A stretch of DNA of 42,738 nt from the NCBI GenBank assembly GCA_001417715.1, contig BBRT01000171.1, positions 1-42,738 of the forward strand. Reading direction: 5' to 3'. Made by a program: the position numbers and the translations under genes. Within the stretch, counting starts at the first letter, position 1; every line of letters begins with the position of its first letter. This DNA comes from Candidatus Symbiothrix dinenymphae. GTDB taxonomy: Bacteria > Bacteroidota > Bacteroidia > Bacteroidales > Azobacteroidaceae. Shown here in pieces: positions 1 through 7,407 of the stretch. Below the pieces are notes generated by a model. The model did no database searches. It was not told where the DNA came from and saw only the letters and a program-made list of their open reading frames with translations.

Positions 1-1195
1 CGTCCGCTCACCCTTAGCTGCATTTTATGAACATACTCTATAAATTTTGATTTGATAATCTCTGCGTTCGCATTGTTCTGTGCGTCAAGTAATTGCAATG
101 CTTCGTTTATACTTGCCGTACTCATGCCATTTTTCTTCATTATTTTTTGTGTCTGATTCATGCTGCAAAGCAATTCGTAAGTCTCTAATATAAAGGTTTT
201 GTATAGAGGCAAAAATTTTAATTTTTCGCATTCGTCTTCTGTTAAACAATTGTTTTCCAAAAGTTTAAGCATCTTTACTCCCCACTTGAAAAGTGGTGTC
301 AGGTTCATGTATCGGGACATTATTCGTTGATTGGGAGGCACGATGCGAGCACATTTACCCATCGAAAGTTTTGCACGCATATCAGATAGTTCTTTTGTGT
401 AATTCTTAAATATTTCATCTTCCTCAAAAAGATGCTGCATCATCCATGAAAATTTGTGATTTATATCTTCTATATGTTTGATATTCAAAATACTAAATGC
501 CTTTGTCAGATTGCTTCCGAGGTCGGATACAGCATATTCAATCTGCTTAATATCTATGGTGTTTTTTATTACTTCTGCAATCTCTTCAGCCTTCCAAGAC
601 GTTGATACTTTTATTTTCAACGGAGTTATATCATTGTATTTCAAGTAACTACCCTTGTTTTCCATTGAAACAGGAACGGCTATTACAAACAATAATTTTT
701 TGTTGCCAAATTGAATACTTTCATCGGCTATCAAAATCCATTTTTGGGTGTTAAAATATTCCTTTTCCCGAAAATTTCCTACACCTTGTTTTTTAGTCCA
801 AAGCAGTATGGTAGTATGTGTTGGAGTCCCAAGATTTAAATGCAAGCAAAGATGAAGCTCGCAAAATATCTTACTCGCAGCCCTGAAACTAACACCAACA
901 CGCAATACTAACGATAATGCAAGTTGTATTATAAAATCGTCATAACGATGATATTTTGGACGATTTTTACAAGGCAATAATACTACGCTGTTATCTCGTT
1001 CAGTTTTTTTTTTATCTGCGACAAATCATTTTCATACCTGTCTGCACGCTCTTTATTTGCAAAAGATTTTTCTTTCCAACTGTCGCGACTGTGTTCTATT
1101 TCCTTAATTCGCTTTTTTAGTCGCTTAATCGCTTTGGAACGCTCAATTGATTTGGCTTTCCATAATTCAATACTTTGTTGCTCTTTTGTATCCAT
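1..1195 (-). CDS. Transposase, two-frame (OrfA/OrfB by -1 frameshift), 3' partial
   Basis: The first frame starts at the ATG at 1195, encodes a charged, lysine/glutamate-rich probable coiled coil (starting MDTKEQQSIELW) and stops at 983. Slipping back one base on the A10 run (1013-1004) joins it to a second frame that I translated without a stop to the window edge. That frame contains WILIADESIQFG and AVSDLGSNLTKAF, which look like the first two acidic positions of a DDE transposase. The start was chosen because a -7 box (1224-1217) lies between it and the upstream in-frame ATG at 1276. The C-terminus and the third acidic residue are outside or not identified, so the IS family is unassigned. 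A single-base sequencing error would give the same picture. Confidence 0.75.
1004..1013 (-). promoter_or_regulatory. Probable -1 slippage site (A10 on the minus strand)
   Basis: Ten consecutive A on the coding strand lie 18 bases before the OrfA stop codon. Read -1, the downstream sequence is open for over 300 codons. Long A runs support ribosomal frameshifting or transcriptional slippage in many insertion sequences. The alternative is an indel mutation or assembly error. Confidence 0.6.
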
Positions 1196-1216
1196 ATTTA
1201 TTATTCTTTTTGGCTG

Positions 1217-1224
1217 CAAAGATA
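1217..1224 (-). promoter_or_regulatory. -7 promoter box of the transposase gene
   Basis: TATCTTTG on the minus strand matches the Bacteroidetes TAnnTTTG element. It sits 21 bases upstream of ATG 1195 and rules out the longer start at 1276. Confidence 0.6.
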
Positions 1225-1275
1225 CATATTTAGAACGAATAAATAATGAAATTTTACAATCTTTTTTACACCCCA

Positions 1276-1427
1276 CCCGTAGGGATTATAGCTCGGTAGA
1301 AATGGAATCCCCCTCCATTCCTGCATCCCGTAGGGATGCAACCGATTGCGGATTATGTTGCATCCCTACCGGGATGCCGTGAGGCGGTGAAAATTAGCAT
1401 TTCTACCGAGCTATAAATCCCTACGGG
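1276..1427. repeat. Nested palindromic element (MITE/REP-like)
   Basis: The outer arms at 1276-1303 and 1399-1427 are inverted copies (GTAGGGATTATAGCTCGG and its complement) differing by one bulged base. Inside lie two further palindromes, 1323-1339 and 1360-1377, built on GCATCCC..GGGATGC. There is no coding potential of its own. It fills the gap between the transposase gene and the tRNA. Confidence 0.75.
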
Positions 1428-1467
1428 ATTGCAATATAGTAATATAATCCTACCCTTTTTGGTTTTG

Positions 1468-1540
1468 AGCGACAGACGGGACTCGAACCCGCGACCCCCA
1501 GCTTGGGAAGCTAGTGCTCTACCAACTGAGCTACTGTCGC
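1468..1540 (-). tRNA. tRNA-Gly (anticodon CCC)
   Basis: The minus strand folds as a cloverleaf. The acceptor stem GCGACAG/CTGTCGC closes it, the D arm is GCTC..GAGC, the anticodon stem CTAGC/GCTGG holds the loop TTCCCAA, and the T arm contains GGTTCGAGTCC. The discriminator is T, as expected for tRNA-Gly. The 3' CCA is not encoded. The gene lies head to head with pyrB. Confidence 0.95.
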
Positions 1541-1589
1541 ATTGCGGGTGCAAAAGTAGAAAAAATTTTATGAATTGCAAAATTTTTTG

Positions 1590-1597
1590 TACTTTTG
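1590..1597 (+). promoter_or_regulatory. -7 promoter box of pyrB
   Basis: TACTTTTG lies 16 bases before the pyrB ATG, leaving a leader of only about ten bases. Confidence 0.6.
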
Positions 1598-1613
1598 CGC
1601 AAAATAATTTGAG

Positions 1614-2534
1614 ATGAAAAAAGGAAGTTTTGTTTCTATCGCGGACTGCTCAAAGGAGGATATTCTCCAATTGATGGAGGAAACGGCTCGTTTTGAGCAA
1701 AATCCCAATCAGGATGTGTTGGCGGGCAAGGTCTGTGCGACGCTCTTTTTTGAGCCGTCTACGCGCACCCGTTTGAGTTTTGAAACGGCTGTCAATCGCC
1801 TTGGGGGGCGTGTGATTGGGTTTAGCGATGCCTCTACCACGAGTTCGTCCAAAGGCGAAACGCTGAAAGACACGATTAAGATGGTCAGCAACTATGCCGA
1901 TGTGATTATTATGCGACACTATTTGGAGGGTGCCGCGCGTTATGCCTCGGAAATCACGGACATTCCAATCATCAATGCCGGCGATGGTGCCAATCAGCAC
2001 CCTTCGCAGACGATGCTGGATTTGTATTCGATTTACAAGACGCAGGGGCGGCTCAGCAATCTGATTATCACGATGGTGGGCGATTTGAAATACGGGCGCA
2101 CGGTGCATTCGCTGCTCAACGGGATGTCGCACTTCAATCCGACTTTCCATTTTGTCGCCCCCGAAGAACTCCGCCTGCCCGATATTTACAAGCAATTTCT
2201 CGATACTCAGGGCATTTTCTACGAAGAGCACACCGATTTTTCGCCCGAAGTTATCAACAAATCAGACATATTATATATGACGCGCGTGCAACGGGAGCGA
2301 TTCACCGACCTGATGGAATACGAAAAAGTGAAAAACAGCTACATCCTGACCAACGAAATGCTGGACAACAGCAAACCCAATTTGCGCGTGCTGCACCCCC
2401 TCCCCCGCGTCAACGAAATAGCCTACGATGTGGACGACAATCCGAAAGCATACTATTTTGAGCAGGCAAAAAATGGGTTGTATGCACGGCAAGCGATTAT
2501 TTGTGAGGTTTTAAACTTGTCATTGCGGGCTTGA
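1614..2534 (+). CDS. pyrB: Aspartate carbamoyltransferase, catalytic subunit
   Basis: PyrB condenses carbamoyl phosphate with aspartate in the second step of cytoplasmic pyrimidine synthesis. The 306 residues match the usual length. [13 protein letters not shown] (about residues 45-57) is the carbamoyl-phosphate loop, [12 protein letters not shown] (about 128-138) and [10 protein letters not shown] near residue 260 are the other hallmark segments. The regulatory subunit gene follows, so a PyrB/PyrI holoenzyme with nucleotide control is expected. Oddly, the last residues (LSLRA) and the stop codon lie inside a palindromic repeat (2518-2584), so the natural C-terminus has been replaced by repeat sequence. 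Confidence 0.97.
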   Translation: MKKGSFVSIADCSKEDILQLMEETARFEQNPNQDVLAGKVCATLFFEPSTRTRLSFETAVNRLGGRVIGFSDASTTSSSKGETLKDTIKMVSNYADVIIMRHYLEGAARYASEITDIPIINAGDGANQHPSQTMLDLYSIYKTQGRLSNLIITMVGDLKYGRTVHSLLNGMSHFNPTFHFVAPEELRLPDIYKQFLDTQGIFYEEHTDFSPEVINKSDILYMTRVQRERFTDLMEYEKVKNSYILTNEMLDNSKPNLRVLHPLPRVNEIAYDVDDNPKAYYFEQAKNGLYARQAIICEVLNLSLRA

Positions 2535-2584
2535 CCCGCAATCCCCTGAAACACGAGGGATGGCGGGTCAAGCCCGCCATGACA
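2518..2584. repeat. Family-1 palindromic repeat (CATTGCGGGCTTGA type)
   Basis: TGTCATTGCGGGCTTGACCC at the left and a GGGTCAAGCCCGCCATGACA end at the right are near-inverted copies. The element occupies the pyrB-pyrI gap and supplies the pyrB stop codon. Related copies occur at 3069, 14680, 16074-16275, 21969-22182 and, decayed, near 40165-40200. Confidence 0.9.
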
Positions 2585-2595
2585 CATAAAAAAAT

Positions 2596-3063
2596 ATGAA
2601 AATTATGGAAAAGAAAAAAGAATTGCAAGTGGCGGCATTGGAAAACGGGACGGTCATCGACCATATTCCGAACGACCAACTGTTTAAGGTGGTGTCGCTG
2701 CTTGGCATCAAAAAATCGACTACGCCGGTGACGATTGGTTACGGTCTCGACAGTAAAAAAATGGGCAAAAAAGGCATCATCAAAATTGCCGATAAGTTCT
2801 TTAAAGCCGATGAAATCGACCGAATTTCGCTCATCGCGCCGAGCAGTCAGCTGAATATCATCCGCGATTATGAGGTGGTAGAGAAAAAATTAGTCGGATT
2901 GCCCGATGAATTGGTCGGAATTGTGAAATGCAACAACCCCAAGTGCATCACCAACAACGAGCCGATGCGCACCCGCTTCCAAGTCATAGACAAAGAAAAC
3001 GTGACCCTAAAATGCCACTATTGCGAAATGAAAACAAAAAAAGAAGACGTAATAATACAATAA
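2596..3063 (+). CDS. pyrI: Aspartate carbamoyltransferase, regulatory subunit
   Basis: PyrI binds allosteric nucleotides and holds catalytic trimers together. The N-terminal part carries the nucleotide-binding fold with the typical [10 protein letters not shown] segment (about residues 16-25). The C-terminal zinc site is complete: cysteines at about 112, 117, 140 and 143 (KCNNPKC and LKCHYCE). The length of 155 residues is normal. Two in-frame ATGs, 2596 and 2605, are possible starts; both lie just after the repeat. It is co-oriented with pyrB and probably co-transcribed across the repeat. Confidence 0.96.
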   Translation: MKIMEKKKELQVAALENGTVIDHIPNDQLFKVVSLLGIKKSTTPVTIGYGLDSKKMGKKGIIKIADKFFKADEIDRISLIAPSSQLNIIRDYEVVEKKLVGLPDELVGIVKCNNPKCITNNEPMRTRFQVIDKENVTLKCHYCEMKTKKEDVIIQ

Positions 3064-3068
3064 CACTT

Positions 3069-3101
3069 TGTCATTGCGGGCTTGACCCGCAACCCCCTGA
3101 A
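3069..3101. repeat. Half copy of the family-1 repeat
   Basis: TTGTCATTGCGGGCTTGACC followed by CGCAACCCCCTGAA lies directly before the flavin reductase ATG. It creates an artificial in-frame N-terminal extension (MTRNPLN) that should not be annotated as protein. Confidence 0.85.
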
Positions 3102-3102
3102 T

Positions 3103-3675
3103 ATGAAGCAAAATTGGAAACCCGGCACACTGATTTACCCGCTCCCCGCCATCATGGTGAGCGTGGGCAGCAATGCGGCGGAACACAACATCTTGACAAT
3201 CAGTTGGGTGGGCACGATTTGCTCCGACCCTGCGCTGTGCTACATTTCCGTGCGACCGGAGCGGCATTCTTACGCTATTCTCAAAAAAAACATGGAATTT
3301 GTGCTCAACTTGACGACCGAAAAATTGGCGCGGGCAACGGATTGGTGCGGCGTGCGCTCGGGAAAAAATTGCAATAAGTTCGATGAAATGGGACTTTCTG
3401 CGGGAAAATCCGCAATCGTGCAAGCCCCGTACATTGTAGAGTCCCCCCTAAGCATCGAGTGTCGCGTGAAAGAAATCCTCCCGCTGGGTTCGCACGATAT
3501 GTTTATAGCTGAGGTCGTAAACATCTTGGCAGACAATGAATTTATCGACCCTGCGACAGGAGCATTCGATATGGAAAAAGCCAAATTGCTCGTCTTTTCG
3601 CACGGAAAATATTACGGAATGGGCGATTTCATCGGGAAATTCGGGTGGTCTGTGCAGAAAAAGAAAGGTGGGTGA
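3103..3675 (+). CDS. Flavin reductase-like FMN-binding protein
   Basis: The 190-residue product resembles the flavin reductase-like/flavoredoxin family, small FMN-binding split-barrel proteins. Recognisable features are the early LIYPLPAIMVS strand, the segment NILTISWVGTICSDPA, SVRPERHSYAIL and the C-terminal GKYYGMGDFIGKFGW. The start at 3103 is chosen over 3082 because the extra codons are repeat sequence. Substrate and partner are unknown. Two separate short sequences (4686-4736 and 13418-13468) encode near-copies of its last ~16 residues, so fragments of a related gene have been scattered downstream. Its 3' end shares 26 identical bases with the end of the radical SAM gene. Confidence 0.85.
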   Translation: MKQNWKPGTLIYPLPAIMVSVGSNAAEHNILTISWVGTICSDPALCYISVRPERHSYAILKKNMEFVLNLTTEKLARATDWCGVRSGKNCNKFDEMGLSAGKSAIVQAPYIVESPLSIECRVKEILPLGSHDMFIAEVVNILADNEFIDPATGAFDMEKAKLLVFSHGKYYGMGDFIGKFGWSVQKKKGG

Positions 3676-3678
3676 AAG
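3653..3678 (+). repeat. 26-bp direct repeat, copy 1 (second at 6686-6711)
   Basis: The 26 bases starting TGCAGAAAAAGAAAGG are identical at 3653-3678 and 6686-6711, read in different frames. Both copies end a gene and are followed within ~100 bases by a new promoter, which looks like a recombination seam. Confidence 0.85.
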
Positions 3679-3726
3679 TTGATATGATTTTGCCAAAAAC
3701 ATTTTGCAAATTTCAAAAAAAAACAT

Positions 3727-3734
3727 TACCTTTG
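3727..3734 (+). promoter_or_regulatory. -7 promoter box of the FkbM cassette
   Basis: TACCTTTG is followed by GCGCCCGATATTCGCTC, the same promoter-plus-leader start seen at 7394 (+) and 30995 (-). Confidence 0.65.
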
Positions 3735-3739
3735 CGCCC

Positions 3740-3851
3740 GATATTCGCTCCAGATAATGAACGCGCGAATACGGACGGATGTTTGCTCGAAGTGAAAGAG
3801 CGAATACGAGTGATTAACAGATTAAAAATAAGGACTATGGACAAAAAATAA
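3740..3851 (+). ncRNA. Leader RNA, 5' domain only (copy D)
   Basis: This is nearly identical to the first ~110 nt of the structured leader at 7408. It has hairpin 1 (ATTCGC..GCGAAT), hairpin 2 (TTTGCTC gaagtgaaa GAGCGAA), then AAGGA and a tiny ORF ATG GAC AAA AAA TAA at 3837-3851. The large core domain found in copies A-C is absent; instead a ~35-nt A-rich stretch leads to the FkbM methyltransferase ATG. Confidence 0.6.
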
Positions 3852-3886
3852 ATAGTTTATAAACAACAAATAACAAAAGAAAAAAG

Positions 3887-4573
3887 ATGATAAAAAGAAA
3901 AATAATTTCACTGTTGAGGGAACTGTTCCCCTCTCTTATGTACAAAAGGTCTTCTTATTCTCAAGATGGAGAAGATATGCTGTTAAAGTTTTTTTATGGT
4001 GATTTCCATTACAAAGGATTTTATGTAGATGTGGGAGCGCACCACCCCTATCGGTTTTCCAACACCGCCCATTTTTACAAGAGGGGATGGAGCGGCATCA
4101 ACATAGAACCGACTCCCACTATGTTTAACTCGTTTGTTCGCTACCGAAAGCGTGATATAAATCTTAATATTGCTATTTCAAATACAAATGACCCGCTCAC
4201 TTTCTATCAATTCGATGAAGCAGCACTCAATAGTTTTGATGAAGCCTCGTCTATAGAGATAGACAAAACGACTGCCTATAAAATAGTAAAAAAGACAGTA
4301 ATTAGACCATTAAAATTAGCAGAAGTTTTAGAAAAATATATGCCGAAAGGACAGAAAATTGATTTTTTGACGATTGATGTTGAGGGGTTAGACTTGGAAG
4401 TGTTGAAATCAAACGATTGGAACAAGTTTGTCCCGGATTTTATATTAGTTGAATGCAATCGAGGGGAAAGTGAGGGGCAAGAGAAGGATGCAATTTACAC
4501 TTTTTTGAGAGAAAAGTCCTATAAGTTGGTTGGAAATACACCAAGAACGTCTATTTTTCAAAAACAAAAATGA
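3887..4573 (+). CDS. FkbM family methyltransferase
   Basis: The 228-residue protein matches the FkbM (Methyltransf_21) family of SAM-dependent methyltransferases, often found with glycan or natural-product genes. Visible motifs are SQDGEDMLLKFF at the N-terminus, the SAM motif I FYVDVGAHHP, NIEPTP, and DFLTIDVEGLDLEVL in the C-terminal half followed by FILVECNR. No glycosyltransferase is adjacent, so the substrate cannot be inferred. It sits alone between a leader RNA fragment and a strong terminator, with base composition lower in GC than the flanking pyr genes. Confidence 0.88.
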   Translation: MIKRKIISLLRELFPSLMYKRSSYSQDGEDMLLKFFYGDFHYKGFYVDVGAHHPYRFSNTAHFYKRGWSGINIEPTPTMFNSFVRYRKRDINLNIAISNTNDPLTFYQFDEAALNSFDEASSIEIDKTTAYKIVKKTVIRPLKLAEVLEKYMPKGQKIDFLTIDVEGLDLEVLKSNDWNKFVPDFILVECNRGESEGQEKDAIYTFLREKSYKLVGNTPRTSIFQKQK

Positions 4574-4608
4574 GGATTAACTTTTTTAAGTTGAATCTGA
4601 GTTTAGAC

Positions 4609-4640
4609 AAAAACAGGCTTAACGATTAAGCCTGTTTTTG
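4609..4640 (+). terminator. Rho-independent terminator of the FkbM cassette
   Basis: AAACAGGCTTAA cga TTAAGCCTGTTT followed by a T run. The same hairpin ends the lipoprotein array at 13346-13384. Confidence 0.85.
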
Positions 4641-4668
4641 ATTTTTCCATACTTACCGGGCGATTATA

Positions 4669-4821
4669 TCTTTCTACCTAATAAAATGGGCGGTTTCATC
4701 GATAAATTTGGCTGGAATGTGCAAAAGCGAAAATGATGCAATTGCTTCAATTTAAATTTAAAGTTTAAATATATCTTGCTGTTGTTTAGCATATTATGCT
4801 TTAAACCAACAGTTTAGGCAA
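4669..4821. repeat. ~150-bp direct repeat, copy 1, with flavin reductase tail remnant
   Basis: This stretch matches 13403-13554 in nearly every position by eye. It opens with a fragment (4686-4736) encoding MGGFIDKFGWNVQKRK and a stop, clearly derived from the C-terminus of a flavin reductase like the one ending at 3675. It continues with AT-rich sequence to CAGTTTAGGCAAT. Together with the preceding terminator it forms a shared 3' flank of two otherwise different cassettes. Confidence 0.85.
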
Positions 4822-4927
4822 TTTTTCTTCCTTTTTTTTCAAAAACTGCTTATGCTTCCGGGGTGCAGGCTGAAAGCCTTTGAGCAATAGCGTAAGGGCA
4901 TCGCCCAGTCGTGGTCGGAAGATTTCA

Positions 4928-5054
4928 TTACGGGCTGAAAGCCCAGCATATCCCAGCCCAACGCATCGCGTTGGGGTAAGGCGCACACAATCATTTATCA
5001 TCATTCCCCAACGCGATGCGTTGGGCTGGGATATGCTGGGCTTTCAGCCCGTAA
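4928..5054. repeat. Perfect 49-bp inverted repeat (family 2)
   Basis: Arms 4928-4976 and 5006-5054 are exact reverse complements, separated by 29 bases. Each arm contains CGGGCTGAAAGCCC and CCCAACGCATCGCGTTGGG, which are palindromic themselves. Partial relatives lie at 13620-13675, 14570-14670 and 40868-40915. The gap 4574-5245 has no gene; it consists of the terminator, the direct repeat, this element and the next promoter. Confidence 0.95.
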
Positions 5055-5131
5055 ATTCAACATCTAACCAATCTATGGTCTTTTGCTAAAAAAGGGAAAA
5101 TTGTCGTGCACCCATGCTTTCGGTCAAGTAA

Positions 5132-5161
5132 TTGTTTTTTAATGAAATTTGCTTACCTTTG
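5132..5161 (+). promoter_or_regulatory. Promoter of the rSAM/lipoprotein operon
   Basis: TTG at 5132-5134 and TACCTTTG at 5154-5161 are spaced by 19 bases, a good match to the Bacteroidetes -33/-7 arrangement. The leader to the ATG at 5246 is about 80 nt. Confidence 0.65.
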
Positions 5162-5245
5162 CGGAAAGATTGGTTGAAAAAAATTGTTGATTTGGCGCGA
5201 AAAAATAAATAACAATAGTAAAATTCATTAAAAAAACACGATGAA

Positions 5246-5638
5246 ATGGGAAAAATTGCAGACAAAAAAAGGCGAATTTTGAGAGGTATTTTTGGCGGAC
5301 TTTCTTTGACCGCTGTAGCTTTTGTTTTTGAGGCGTGTTACGGAATGCCCGAAGACTTTGGGCTGGATACACGTATTGATGGTGTTGTGAAGTCAAAAAC
5401 GACAAATGAACCGATTGAAGGAATCAAAGTTTCAATTGAACACGAAGTTGATTACTCCACTTTGACCGATTCCAATGGGCAGTTTGTGATGTTTGTGCCA
5501 ATGGAAGACCGGTATGAAGTGAAATTTGAAGACGTAGATTCTATACAAAACGGCATTTTTTTACCCAAAGACACTACGCTTATCCGAGATGCTTATGGTG
5601 AACTAACCCTCAATGTGAGTTTAGAAGATGCTCAATAG
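5246..5638 (+). CDS. Radical SAM-associated putative lipoprotein
   Basis: The 130-residue product has a basic N-terminus (KKRR), a hydrophobic stretch and a lipobox-like FVFEAC, so it should be exported and lipidated. After the cysteine comes YGMP, then a carboxypeptidase-regulatory-like beta domain beginning with RIDGVVKSKTTNEPIEGIKV (about residues 47-66). The gene overlaps the following radical SAM gene by 11 bases. This arrangement corresponds to the rSAM/lipoprotein system recognised in Bacteroidetes, in which the lipoprotein is presumed, not proven, to be the substrate of the enzyme. Confidence 0.8.
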   Translation: MGKIADKKRRILRGIFGGLSLTAVAFVFEACYGMPEDFGLDTRIDGVVKSKTTNEPIEGIKVSIEHEVDYSTLTDSNGQFVMFVPMEDRYEVKFEDVDSIQNGIFLPKDTTLIRDAYGELTLNVSLEDAQ

Positions 5639-6719
5639 GCTATCCCAATCTATTTTCAACCTCTTCAAGGCAAATGAAACCCGGTTGCATGAGCTGAGTT
5701 ATTTGTTTTGGGAATGTACGCAACGTTGCAATTTGAAATGCCGACATTGCGGGTCGGATTGCACTGCCAACTCCGCCATTCGCGATATGCCTTTTGATGA
5801 TTTTTTGCAGGCTATTTTGCCGTTGAAATCGGCGTTTTTTGCGAAAAATATCACCGTTGCCATCACCGGTGGCGAGCCGCTTTTGCGGAGCGATTTGGCG
5901 CAATGTGGTAAGGCGTTGCGACAAAACGGCTTTCGCTGGGGCATCGTTACCAATGGCTATGCCTACACGCCGGAGGTTCATGCGCAATTGCTGTCCGCAG
6001 GCATGGGGGCAATCACGTTGAGCCTTGACGGACTGCACGATACACACAATTGGTTGCGGGCAAACCCGCATAGTTTTGACAACGCCGTGCGCGCATTGGA
6101 TTTAATCGCATCTTCAAAACGCTTGTTTTATGATGTTGTAACCTGCGTTAATCACCGAAATATCAATGAATTACCGCTACTGAAAGAGTTTTTGATTTCA
6201 AAAAATGTGAAAGCATGGCGTTTGTTCACGATTGCACCGATTGGGCGGGCAAAAGACAATGCCGATTTGCAATTAACACCGCACGAACTGACACAGTTGA
6301 TGGATTTTATCGCCAATGCACGCACGGACAAGCGAATAGACACAAAATTCAGTTGCGAAGCCTACGTGGGCAAATACGAACGGAAAGTGCGCGATGCCTG
6401 TTTTTTCTGTCGCGCAGGCATCAACATCGCCTCCGTACTGATAGACGGCTCCATCTCAGCCTGCCCAAACATCAACCGCCATTTCGCACAAGGCAACATC
6501 AAGCAAGACAATTTTCTCGACGTCTGGAACAGCCGATTTGAAGTGATGCGTGACCGCAGCTGGACAAAAACCGGAATATGCGCCAAATGCCGCGATTACC
6601 GAAATTGCAAAGGCGGCGCAATGCACTTGTGGGATGAAAAGCAAGATGCAGTGATGGGCTGCATTCATCAGAAAATAAATGACATTGCAGAAAAAGAAAG
6701 GTGGGTGAAAGCCGAATGA
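5628..6719 (+). CDS. Radical SAM/SPASM protein of the rSAM/lipoprotein system
   Basis: The 363-residue protein carries the [4Fe-4S] radical SAM motif CNLKCRHC (Cys 34, 38, 41) and TGGEPLLR for SAM binding. The SPASM-type C-terminal cluster region has CFFCRAGINIASVLIDG, SACPNIN, CAKCRDYRNCKGG and MGC, supplying the cysteines for auxiliary clusters. It probably modifies a peptide, with the overlapping lipoprotein gene as the obvious candidate. The final residues EKERWVKAE are encoded by the 26-bp repeat shared with the flavin reductase gene, so the extreme C-terminus may not be native. Confidence 0.88.
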   Translation: MLNRLSQSIFNLFKANETRLHELSYLFWECTQRCNLKCRHCGSDCTANSAIRDMPFDDFLQAILPLKSAFFAKNITVAITGGEPLLRSDLAQCGKALRQNGFRWGIVTNGYAYTPEVHAQLLSAGMGAITLSLDGLHDTHNWLRANPHSFDNAVRALDLIASSKRLFYDVVTCVNHRNINELPLLKEFLISKNVKAWRLFTIAPIGRAKDNADLQLTPHELTQLMDFIANARTDKRIDTKFSCEAYVGKYERKVRDACFFCRAGINIASVLIDGSISACPNINRHFAQGNIKQDNFLDVWNSRFEVMRDRSWTKTGICAKCRDYRNCKGGAMHLWDEKQDAVMGCIHQKINDIAEKERWVKAE

Positions 6720-6741
6720 TATGGTATATTGAAAAAATGTG

Positions 6742-6749
6742 TACCTTTG
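6742..6749 (+). promoter_or_regulatory. -7 promoter box of the VapBC-like pair
   Basis: TACCTTTG ends only four bases before the ATG at 6754, so the transcript would be nearly leaderless unless translation starts at the second ATG, 6772. Confidence 0.6.
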
Positions 6750-6753
6750 CGCC

Positions 6754-6972
6754 ATGAAAAAAACAGATGTTATGAATGTGCTTGGAAAAGCACCGGAATC
6801 GGTAGTTGATGAGGTGTATCGCTATACACTTTACCTGATTGAAAAGAGCAATGTACCTGTTGCCCAATCGTCCAAAGCATCTATCAACGATGCGATTGAT
6901 TCGTTGCGTGGTTCAATAAAGCATAATGGCACTGCGGACGACATTCGTGCAGAAAGGCTCGGTTTAGTATGA
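6754..6972 (+). CDS. Putative antitoxin of a PIN-domain TA pair
   Basis: A 72-residue protein (MKKTDVMNVLGKAPES...) directly precedes and overlaps a PIN toxin gene in the ATGA arrangement. The C-terminal part (DDIRAERLG) is charged, typical of the disordered toxin-binding tail of antitoxins. No DNA-binding motif is obvious by eye. A GTG at 6739 would extend the frame, but it lies upstream of the -7 box. The role is inferred from position. Confidence 0.6.
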   Translation: MKKTDVMNVLGKAPESVVDEVYRYTLYLIEKSNVPVAQSSKASINDAIDSLRGSIKHNGTADDIRAERLGLV

Positions 6973-7382
6973 TGAAAGTATTGCTTGATACGAATGTTGT
7001 AATTGATTGGCTGATTGATAGAATGCCATTTGCAGAGGCTTCTACGGCTGCATTAAAAATTGCCGCCAATAATGGAGTAGCGTATGTTTCCGCATCCGCG
7101 ATAACGGATGTATATTATATTGTTCGAAAGTTGGATGGTGTAGATGCTGCAAGAATGTCTATTAACAGAATACTTGACATTCTCAAAATCGCCGCCATTG
7201 ACGAATACGACATTATTGCTGCAAGATATTCTCTATTTGCAGATTTTGAGGATGCCGTTCAGTTTACTTGTGCAAAAAAACTTGGTGCTGATTACATTAT
7301 TACCAGAGATACCGCAGATTTTGAACTATCCACTATTCCGGCAATATCTCCGGAAAATTTCATAAGTCATTACTTAAAGTAA
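6969..7382 (+). CDS. PIN-domain toxin (VapC-like)
   Basis: The 137-residue protein is a typical PIN-domain ribonuclease of the VapC type. LLDTNVVIDW at the start gives the first acidic residue, FEDAVQF (about 93-99) and ITRDTADF the later ones of the metal site. It overlaps the antitoxin stop by four bases (ATGA), so the two should be co-translated. The target RNA is unknown. The structured-RNA cassette starts 12 bases after its stop codon. Confidence 0.85.
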   Translation: MMKVLLDTNVVIDWLIDRMPFAEASTAALKIAANNGVAYVSASAITDVYYIVRKLDGVDAARMSINRILDILKIAAIDEYDIIAARYSLFADFEDAVQFTCAKKLGADYIITRDTADFELSTIPAISPENFISHYLK

Positions 7383-7393
7383 AATTTTTTTCA

Positions 7394-7401
7394 TACCTTT
7401 G
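7394..7401 (+). promoter_or_regulatory. -7 promoter box of structured RNA copy A and the lipoprotein array
   Basis: TACCTTTG followed by GCGCCCGATATTCGCTC; the same start is found at the other leader copies. Confidence 0.65.
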
Positions 7402-7407
7402 CGCCCG

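Noticed and set aside
3645..3851. A 68-residue plus-strand frame overlapping the end of the flavin reductase gene.
   Set aside because: It spans the -7 box and leader hairpins of the FkbM cassette. Only its last five codons (the mini-ORF ATG GAC AAA AAA TAA) are of interest.
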